Virus record (IMG/VR): IMGVR_UViG_3300009378_000008
Coordinates: 1 to 63,776 of that record
Source: a virus
Length of the DNA stretch: 63,776 bases
Reading direction: 5' to 3' (one strand)
The notes under the pieces are model-generated. The model was given only the letters and a program-made list of their open reading frames with translations, was not told the origin of the DNA and ran no database searches. Positions 57,933 through 63,776 of the stretch are shown one piece after another; position 1 is the stretch's first letter; each line of letters opens with the position of its first letter. The translations under genes were made by a program, and so were the position numbers.

Positions 57933-60900
57933 TTTTCCTACCCTTGGTGGTGTGAGCGACAGCATCAGTAATGCCCTTGGAGGAGTCTTTGGGGAATCCT
58001 TCGGGGGTATCTTTGTTCCGGAGGCAGAAAAACTCCACCGACAACTCACCTCTGTAGTAGCCCGTCTAAAGACTACTGAAAAGTTTATCCAGGTTGATGC
58101 CGAAGCCAAGCTGACCTTAGAGCAAGAGTTGGCTACCGCTCGAGAGGACGACAACCAAGAACAAATCGACCTGTTAACTCGTCAGATGGAGGCGATGGAG
58201 CGCCTCCAAGAACTGATGGAGGACCAGGATGCTCAGTCCTACCAAGAGAAAGTCTTGGACCGCGAAGCCCTAAACGCGGAACAAGCAGCCGCCCTTATCA
58301 CTCACATGCGGCAGGTTTCAGAGAACATGGACGTTCTCCAAGATCGTATGGAAGGAAGCGGGGCCGACATCGTTGGGGCTTACCGTGATACCATCATGGA
58401 CCAACGTGTTGACAACGCCCACCGCATGACTATGCTTCAGGAACTTGTGTCGAATGTCAAAGAAACCGGCAAGTCTCCGGAAGTAGTAGCACAACTTGAA
58501 CGACTCTCACGCCAAAGCAACCTTACCGAAGCACAACTTGCTACTGTTGGGTCCACACTTGACGGGTACCAGAAACACCTCCAGGAGCTAGGGGGTATCC
58601 GGGATCTGCAAGAACAGACACAAGCTTTGCTGGATAACCAAGATGTTGACGCAGGTGTACGACAACAACAGCTAGAACAATTTATTTCTCACTTATCAAC
58701 TTTTGACGATTTTGGGTCTGAGGTCGCTTCTCTGCGGGATGCCACCAAAGATGGTGCCGATCTAAACAGAGAACAGTTGGAAGAAGTTCGGCGTGTGATG
58801 GACCGGGTATCCGATAAAACTACAGAGGCAAAAACCCTCCACAGTTTACGGGAACTCAATACCAACTTTGACCGCGCCATCATGACCAACGAGCAACTGT
58901 CAGAAGGTCTGACAGAGAATAAGCTCCAAGAAAAATTTAAGGCGAACCCCAGTTTGGTTGCTGAAGGCCGGGAGATGGCAAATACCGGCATGAGCTTGCT
59001 CTTGTCCCAGATCAGCCCCGCCCTCGGAATGGTTGATCAGGCCTTCGGAGGAGCCCTGTCCTCGATGTTAGAGGCCCTGCTTACCTCTGCTGTAGGTAAG
59101 ATCGGATCCGTCGTGGCAGCCCCTTTCAGGGGCATGGCTAACATGGTTACAAGTACGGTTAGCGGTATCTTGAGTCCTGTAAGGGATACTGCCACTGGGG
59201 CCTTCAGTTCCTTGACGGCTGGTGTCACTAATCGTGTAGGCATGGCCATGACGGCTATGAAAGATAAGCTCGCCCGTGGTGTTGGTTCTATGGTGGGTCA
59301 CGTACAAAATGGCTTAGGTAGCCTAGCCAACAGTCCGATGGTGACCTCGGCTTTCGATAGTATTAAAAACCTGGGCAACAAAGGTATGCTCAAGTTTGGG
59401 GAGATGGTAGGACATGTCCAAGGGTTTGCCTCCAAAGGTATGACGGCTTTGGGTGGCCTTACTTCTCGCGTCACTTCCTCAATAGGGTCTCTCGTATCTT
59501 CGGGTACCGCCTCCCTATCAGGAATGGCTGGTCAAGCACGTACAACCTTCGGTTCCTTAACCTCCTCTGTTACGTCCACACTTGGAGGACTTGCAGCCAA
59601 AGGTAAAGCGAGTTTGGCAGGTCTTGCATCTTCTGGACGTGGTTCTCTTGGTCGCCTTGCTTCAAAAGGTGTTGCGTCTCTCTCAGGTCTAGCCTCAAAA
59701 GGCTTGGACCTTCTAGGTTCCTTAAAAGACAAAATGGGTGAACCAGCACTTCCAGGGGGAGGTGGTCCTCTTCGTAAGATCGGCAAAATGTTTGGGCCCG
59801 TTGGTAAGCTTTTAAGTAAAGCGGCCCCGCTTTTAAGTAAAGCGGCACCCATTGCTATGGCAGGCATGGCACTTGTTGACGGTGTTTCTGCCATCAGCAG
59901 ATCTGCTGATATCTTTGGAAAAGCAGAAGGCGAAAAAACCTCCCTTGGTGAAGATATCTCCGCCGGTCTTGGTGGTGCCATATCAGGTTTTACTGGGGGG
60001 TTTATCGGGGAAGATACGCTCGCCAAGGGTATTCATGGGGTTGGTTCTGCTGTTAGCGATGCCGTATCTGGTATTGGGAATGTCCTTACCTTTGGCCTTT
60101 TCAGTGACGATGATGGGGGTAAGGAGGATAAAAAGAAGAAAGAAAAAGAGGTACCGAAGGTAGAGCCTAAGTACGTGGAACCACCATCCCTTCTCAATCG
60201 TATGTCTTTCGGATTATTTGGGGATGACGGTACTACCGAGGAAGAAGCGAAGGCCGCCAAGAGAAAGGCTATTATTCCGGCTCAGGTAGATGGTGTGGCA
60301 CCAGAGGAACAAAAAGCTCTGGTGGACACCCACATGCAGTCCTACATTTCAGATGCTGAAGTACCTGCTGGGGTAGCCGGAGACCAGTTTAAAACAAACC
60401 AGCTGGTATACGCCGAGCGATCTAATTGGGTATCTGAAGCCGAATCCGCCGACCTGCAACCTAACTTGATGGCTAAACGAAACTTTCGAGCTCAGATGAC
60501 CAGCAAGGTACATGGTCAATGGGCACCTGAACAACAAACACAAGAATCGGAGGTAGCACAAGCGGAAGCCAAGGCAGTAGCAACGGTTCCAGCCGGAGCG
60601 GAAGAATCCCCATCTATCTTGGACAAGGTGCTTGATGTCGCATCCATGGTATCCCCAATAGGTATCATAGGGAAAGGAATATCCGGCTTATTTGGAAAGG
60701 AAGACCCTGCTGTTGTTGATCAAGCAGTACTAGGAGCCGAAGCACAAGAACAATCCTTGTTGTCTAAGGTAGGGGACGCGGTATCCTCGATTAATCCCTT
60801 TGGTTTGATTTCCAAAGGGCTAGGCGCCATCTTTGGTGATGACTCAGCCCCAACGCCAGATGAAACCAAGGCCGCCGTTCAAAGTGCCGCTGATAGGGCA

Positions 60901-63306
60901 ATGTCGGCAGGGCAATCCTTGCTGACCGCCACTAAAAATATTGTAGACTCAGTACCTATCTTGAGTACTATTTCGTCAGGAATCTCCAGTTTATTTGGAG
61001 GAGACGCCTCCGTGGCGTCTCCTGTTGGAGTAGCCCCTGGTGCTACGGTGCCCCCTCAGACTATTGAACAACACATGGACCAATGGGTGGCTTCTGCCGC
61101 GGTCCCTAACTCTGTTGTACAAGCCTCTGAGAATACTCATTACTCTTTTGTTGAAGCCCAGCGGGTACAATGGGTACAAGAGGTAACGTCTGCTATTAGT
61201 GCCCCTTCTGGCGAAGACCTGCAGATGTTTAGGCTCAAGTTCCTGAAACGTTTGCGGGACCTCAAAACAGATTGGATGAAAGGACGTGAATCAGAGGCTC
61301 GCTCTTTGGCGGCGGAAGTTTCTGCTCCTGTGGAGAGTGGTTTCCTCGCAGGGCTAGGAAACCTTTGGGATTCTGTAGCATCAACTGCTCAGAACGTGAT
61401 ACAAGTCGTGGCCCCGAAAGTACAGGCCGCAATCCCTGCTATTACGGCGGCCACTCAAAAAGGACTGGAGTCGGTGGCTCCTGGTGTGTCTCAAAAGATA
61501 CAGTCTTTCACAGGAATCGACCAATCTACGATTAAAGGTACCGGGGGTACCCCTCCAGTGCCATCCGGTGCTATCACTTCCCCATCGTATGCCATGCCTC
61601 CAACTACCATGGGAGGACCGGGCGCAGCCTCTGGTGGGCAGTCGATACCTACTGGTTCCGCAGGGTCCGTGCGGGCTCCGCAGGAAGCGACTCGGGCAGT
61701 ACAAGAGCAAAAGATAGGAGATGCTACTCCTAAAGGTCCTACGGCCCAAGGAAGTACAAGACCTGTCGTGGCCTCGGCTCCGAGAATAACGGCTCCAACA
61801 CCACCTAGTACAACGACAAGGGTTGGGCCTGCCCCTGCTAAAGGTGGTGGAGGTTCGCCCGCACCGCCTAAGCCCCCAAAACCAGCGACACCCACAATCA
61901 AACTTCCATCGGGGCCTGTTCCGCCTTCCCCTGCTACTATGGCGGCAGCAGTAGGTCCTGCAAAACCAAAAGAAGGAGGTCTTTGGGGTGCCTTGAAGTC
62001 TGGTGCCTCTGCGGTGGCATCTGGGATCGGTTCGCTGTTCTTCGGAACAGCGGAAGCGGCGTCGGCTCCCACGACCAAGGGGTCTGCCCCTGCCCCTGGA
62101 AGTGCTGGTTCACCCACCAGCCAAGCACTTCCCGTGGTTGAGCCCGCCGCTATAACTACACCCGCACCTACTGCGTCTTCTACAGTCGTTCCTTCTGGTA
62201 CTCCTATCCAACCTCCCGCGAGATCCACAAAACCGAAAGGTCAAGTTACAGGTGGGATGGCCGGTGTAAAGGCCATGATTAAACAGCACGAGGGCCTACG
62301 TCTTAACGTGTACAACGATAGTGTTGGTCTACCAACAATTGGGTACGGCCACCTCTTGCGCCCACACGAGAAACATCTAAGGTCCATCTCAATGCCCCAA
62401 GCGGATGCCATGTTCGAGACGGACTTTACCCATCATAAAAAAGCCGCAGAACGGATTCCTGCTTTCCCCCAGATGAGTGAAGCTGGTCAGGGCGGACTTA
62501 TTGACCTAACATTCAACATGGGGCCTGCTTGGTACAAGAAGTGGCCTAACATGATGAGCCAACTCAAGAACGAAGATTACGAGGGCGCAGCCAATAATCT
62601 ACTGGACTCAAAGTACGCTCGACAGGTACATGGACGTGCCAACACTGTGGCATCCTTGATACGGGCAGGGGGTGACGGATCCCCATCGGCAGATTCAGGT
62701 CCTCCTCCCGAGACATCAGCTGCTATTGGTGAATCGGTATCTGCAGCTGTGCCCACAGGGGGTCCTCCAGCGGGATCTGGTGGCGGAGGGGCGCCAACAT
62801 CGCCTCAGGTCCCTGAAGTGCCTGGAGCGGCCTCTCCAAGGGCAGGAGGTGGTGCTATCCCGACAGGCGGAGCCATCATAAACGGTTCGACAGTTCCTGC
62901 AGGGCTTGGCCTTCCTTCTGTCCGCAGTGGTACCCAAGGTGAATCTCCTGGCTCTCGGGCAGGGTTCCCTTCCGTTCGTCGTGGTCGTAGGGGAGGTAAA
63001 GCGGCTCCCGCCCGTGGAAGAATTCGTGAACGCCAACGACCTTCCGTAGTATCGGGTGTGACCCAACCAGCACCGAATCCGTCTGCTGTGTTGGCAGAAG
63101 CAACATCCGCCAATAATTTACTTATGAGTGAACCCCGGGCCAAAAAAGAGGCCCGTGTTGCTTCGGGTGGTCCACCTCGTGGTGGAGGTGGTGCGGCTCC
63201 TGCTCCAACTGATGCTCGCGGTGGCAAAGGTGGGGGTGGTTCACCAGAAAAGAAAACATCCATCGACGACCCCTTGTTGATGCTGGCTTCTATGGAGTTA
63301 TTTTAA
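57925..63306 (+). CDS. Tape-measure protein with internal lysozyme domain
   Basis: 1,793 residues from a GTG start. Coiled coil at about 25-330, hydrophobic helical segments and Gly/Ala/Ser repeats at 350-620, then three related cassettes (each a SPIGIIGKGISGLFG-like segment; two have partner helices), a Pro/Ala linker, and a GH24 lysozyme domain near 1445-1590 (KQHEGLR, YNDSVGLPTIGYGHLL) with the T4-type Glu, Asp and Thr. The length sets tail length (roughly 0.15 nm per residue is the usual rule) and the lysozyme opens the cell wall during injection. Confidence 0.9.
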   Translation: MADFPTLGGVSDSISNALGGVFGESFGGIFVPEAEKLHRQLTSVVARLKTTEKFIQVDAEAKLTLEQELATAREDDNQEQIDLLTRQMEAMERLQELMEDQDAQSYQEKVLDREALNAEQAAALITHMRQVSENMDVLQDRMEGSGADIVGAYRDTIMDQRVDNAHRMTMLQELVSNVKETGKSPEVVAQLERLSRQSNLTEAQLATVGSTLDGYQKHLQELGGIRDLQEQTQALLDNQDVDAGVRQQQLEQFISHLSTFDDFGSEVASLRDATKDGADLNREQLEEVRRVMDRVSDKTTEAKTLHSLRELNTNFDRAIMTNEQLSEGLTENKLQEKFKANPSLVAEGREMANTGMSLLLSQISPALGMVDQAFGGALSSMLEALLTSAVGKIGSVVAAPFRGMANMVTSTVSGILSPVRDTATGAFSSLTAGVTNRVGMAMTAMKDKLARGVGSMVGHVQNGLGSLANSPMVTSAFDSIKNLGNKGMLKFGEMVGHVQGFASKGMTALGGLTSRVTSSIGSLVSSGTASLSGMAGQARTTFGSLTSSVTSTLGGLAAKGKASLAGLASSGRGSLGRLASKGVASLSGLASKGLDLLGSLKDKMGEPALPGGGGPLRKIGKMFGPVGKLLSKAAPLLSKAAPIAMAGMALVDGVSAISRSADIFGKAEGEKTSLGEDISAGLGGAISGFTGGFIGEDTLAKGIHGVGSAVSDAVSGIGNVLTFGLFSDDDGGKEDKKKKEKEVPKVEPKYVEPPSLLNRMSFGLFGDDGTTEEEAKAAKRKAIIPAQVDGVAPEEQKALVDTHMQSYISDAEVPAGVAGDQFKTNQLVYAERSNWVSEAESADLQPNLMAKRNFRAQMTSKVHGQWAPEQQTQESEVAQAEAKAVATVPAGAEESPSILDKVLDVASMVSPIGIIGKGISGLFGKEDPAVVDQAVLGAEAQEQSLLSKVGDAVSSINPFGLISKGLGAIFGDDSAPTPDETKAAVQSAADRAMSAGQSLLTATKNIVDSVPILSTISSGISSLFGGDASVASPVGVAPGATVPPQTIEQHMDQWVASAAVPNSVVQASENTHYSFVEAQRVQWVQEVTSAISAPSGEDLQMFRLKFLKRLRDLKTDWMKGRESEARSLAAEVSAPVESGFLAGLGNLWDSVASTAQNVIQVVAPKVQAAIPAITAATQKGLESVAPGVSQKIQSFTGIDQSTIKGTGGTPPVPSGAITSPSYAMPPTTMGGPGAASGGQSIPTGSAGSVRAPQEATRAVQEQKIGDATPKGPTAQGSTRPVVASAPRITAPTPPSTTTRVGPAPAKGGGGSPAPPKPPKPATPTIKLPSGPVPPSPATMAAAVGPAKPKEGGLWGALKSGASAVASGIGSLFFGTAEAASAPTTKGSAPAPGSAGSPTSQALPVVEPAAITTPAPTASSTVVPSGTPIQPPARSTKPKGQVTGGMAGVKAMIKQHEGLRLNVYNDSVGLPTIGYGHLLRPHEKHLRSISMPQADAMFETDFTHHKKAAERIPAFPQMSEAGQGGLIDLTFNMGPAWYKKWPNMMSQLKNEDYEGAANNLLDSKYARQVHGRANTVASLIRAGGDGSPSADSGPPPETSAAIGESVSAAVPTGGPPAGSGGGGAPTSPQVPEVPGAASPRAGGGAIPTGGAIINGSTVPAGLGLPSVRSGTQGESPGSRAGFPSVRRGRRGGKAAPARGRIRERQRPSVVSGVTQPAPNPSAVLAEATSANNLLMSEPRAKKEARVASGGPPRGGGGAAPAPTDARGGKGGGGSPEKKTSIDDPLLMLASMELF

Positions 63307-63776
63307 TGCCCTCAGTTATAGCCATTGATGCAGTTCGGCAGGATCCGAATTCTCAAATCCGATTGACCTCTGAAGACGGTGCCGTCCCTTCGATCATCGG
63401 GTTTATTACCGATGATATGCAGGTATCAGGTGCCGCTGAGTACAACGCTCCTTTTGAAACAGCGATGGCTAAGCAGAGCATACGATTAAACGCGCTCACC
63501 ACCTTGGCCAACGACTGGTTCGGTGCTAAGATTCCACAGATGCAACTCAAGTCACGGGCTCATACTGTGAACATGTGGGTGTCCTCGCAACGTCCTAGCT
63601 TCCTGGTGTCTTTCTTATACCCGGCTCTTCGTGAAGGGGAAGACATTGTGGCCAACGTAAAGTATCTGGTGGGTGCTACCTACCCGGATGCCGAAGATGG
63701 TGCCATGACCACCTTGTTGAAAGCACCTAACGGCTACGCTGTAGGCGCTGGCGGGGCTCGAGACTTGACAACTGGT
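63306..63776 (+). CDS. Baseplate or tail protein, N-terminal part only
   Basis: It starts by TAATG overlap with the tape-measure stop and runs off the window (157 codons seen). Beta-rich, with no motif recognised. Its place after the tape-measure gene suggests a hub or baseplate component. Confidence 0.65.
   Translation, partial: MPSVIAIDAVRQDPNSQIRLTSEDGAVPSIIGFITDDMQVSGAAEYNAPFETAMAKQSIRLNALTTLANDWFGAKIPQMQLKSRAHTVNMWVSSQRPSFLVSFLYPALREGEDIVANVKYLVGATYPDAEDGAMTTLLKAPNGYAVGAGGARDLTTG

Noticed and set aside
1-63776. CRISPR arrays, transposons, integrase or attachment sites
   Set aside because: No regularly spaced direct repeats, transposase or serine/tyrosine integrase signatures were seen; only homing-type nucleases.

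Overview
The window is part of a large double-stranded DNA bacteriophage genome, probably a jumbo myovirus. It carries a contractile-tail cassette (sheath, tube, hub chaperone, a tape-measure protein of about 1,800 residues with a lysozyme domain) next to a capsid cassette. It also has much of its own DNA machinery: thymidylate kinase, a giant SNF2-type helicase, an NAD-dependent DNA ligase in two pieces, a type IB topoisomerase, both type II topoisomerase subunits, a RuvC-type resolvase and a palm-type polymerase-like protein. It encodes QueC and several tRNAs. The host cannot be named. Consensus sigma-70 promoters show that a host holoenzyme is used early.

Layout. 1-22.5 kb is a tightly overlapping minus-strand block: a partial gene, tmk, the helicase, many small unknown proteins with recurring N-terminal leaders, the split ligase with a homing-type nuclease between its halves, a STAS-domain protein, topoisomerase IB and probable virion proteins. 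22.6-24.4 kb is a plus-strand island (RuvC-like and two unknowns) closed by a terminator. 24.5-26.9 kb (minus) holds a sigma-like protein, a zinc protein and an HNH nuclease. 26.9-30 kb is an RNA-rich region with four tRNAs, a tRNA-like element, a structured RNA with a 23-bp helix, and an RNA that reproduces the GTPase-associated centre of 23S rRNA interrupted by about 195 nt. 30-42.9 kb (minus) carries GyrA/ParC- and GyrB/ParE-like subunits, QueC, two small proteins ending in an RNA polymerase alpha-CTD-like domain, and a degenerate ligase-like protein. 42.9-43.8 kb is a hairpin-rich non-coding stretch between divergent genes, followed by the plus-strand polymerase-like gene. 45.4-48.6 kb (minus) is accessory. 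48.96 kb to the end (plus) is the virion operon.

Regulation. An octamer reading TGTAAATA toward the gene (11 exact copies plus 3 single-mismatch copies) lies mostly 24-54 bp before start codons and is the likely middle/late promoter. It resembles the T4 late box TATAAATA. The sigma-like protein at 24.5-25.6 kb is a candidate for reading it. Six sigma-70 promoters with 17-bp spacers form a second class. Three of them share a conserved transcript start, and one of these drives an alpha-CTD-like gene. Many promoters sit directly downstream of a hairpin terminator, so genes form insulated cassettes.

The strongest lead for an undescribed system is the 23S GTPase-centre mimic at about 27.51-27.76 kb, followed 10 nt later by a tRNA-like element. 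Other leads are the alpha-CTD mimics, the hairpin field beside the polymerase-like gene, the split ligase and the shared N-terminal leaders. All functional statements come from reading the sequence; no searches were run.
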